A stretch of 41,471 bases of DNA from Pigoraptor vietnamica (Eukaryota > Opisthokonta > Filasterea). The notes beneath the pieces were generated by a model, which was not told the origin of the DNA, ran no database searches, and saw only the letters and a program-made list of their open reading frames with translations. Where the stretch lies: positions 1 to 41,471 of the forward strand of contig CALSCQ010002227.1 in the NCBI GenBank assembly GCA_943704525.1, given 5' to 3'. Both the position numbers and the translations under genes were made by a program. Of the stretch, positions 41,424 through 41,471 are shown one piece after another; positions within the stretch are counted from its first letter, which is position 1; every line of letters starts with the position of its first letter.

Positions 41424-41471
41424 ACACACACACACACACACACGCGCGCGCGCACACCGGCGCACGCACAC
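41331..41471. repeat. (CA)n microsatellite at the right edge
   Basis: A nearly perfect CA repeat runs from about 41331 to 41443, with one interruption near 41422 (ACCACAC), and then degenerates into CGCGCG and GCACAC to the window end. It is long enough to be highly polymorphic, and the true length may differ from the assembly. The Cys-Val open frame across it is an artefact. Confidence 0.97.

Overview
This is a GC-rich eukaryotic nuclear window of ten protein genes, seven of them interrupted by many short introns. Introns are roughly 45-410 bp. They are G/T-rich on the sense strand, their donors are mostly GTGCGT or GTGGGT, and their acceptors are mostly CAG. I traced exons by hand, checking reading phase at each junction. 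The gene set points to a flagellated unicellular relative of animals (a choanoflagellate or similar holozoan, or possibly an apusomonad-like protist). It includes a nephrocystin-3-like ciliary protein, spastin, lysosomal alpha-mannosidase, the RNA helicase MTR4 and, most strikingly, a dystroglycan. The species itself cannot be fixed from the sequence.

Layout, left to right. 1-1456 (-): 5' part of a secreted or receptor protein with an OpuAC (glycine-betaine-binding type) domain, running off the left edge. 2443-7545 (-): single-exon 1,700-residue dystroglycan-like protein with mucin stretches and an inserted receptor-L-like domain. 7546-9096: head-to-head intergenic region with a 30-bp minisatellite. 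9097-15763 (+): DUF4062-NTPase-TPR protein of the nephrocystin-3 type. 16174-18790 (-): spastin, including a probable GC-AG intron. 19532-20398 (+): intronless DUF7918-like nuclear protein. 21967-24162 (+): ferric reductase/NADPH oxidase-family protein with all four haem histidines. 25453-27359 (+): mitochondrial GABA aminotransferase. 27360-28978: 1.6 kb with no recognisable gene. 28979-32690 (-): lysosomal alpha-mannosidase (GH38). 33338-39244 (+): MTR4/MTREX with 17 exons. 39780-40773 (-): small secreted protein of unknown function. The right end is a long CA microsatellite.

The genes do not form a pathway. Adjacent pairs share divergent promoters (dystroglycan/NPHP3, spastin/DUF7918-like, mannosidase/MTR4) or converge at their 3' ends.

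The main discovery is the dystroglycan-like gene. It matches animal dystroglycan in both cadherin-like modules, in the Gly-Ser position where animal dystroglycan is cut into alpha and beta chains, in the basic stop-transfer motif, and in the proline-rich tail ending in WW-domain ligands. It differs in carrying a long leucine-rich receptor-L-like domain between two mucin segments.
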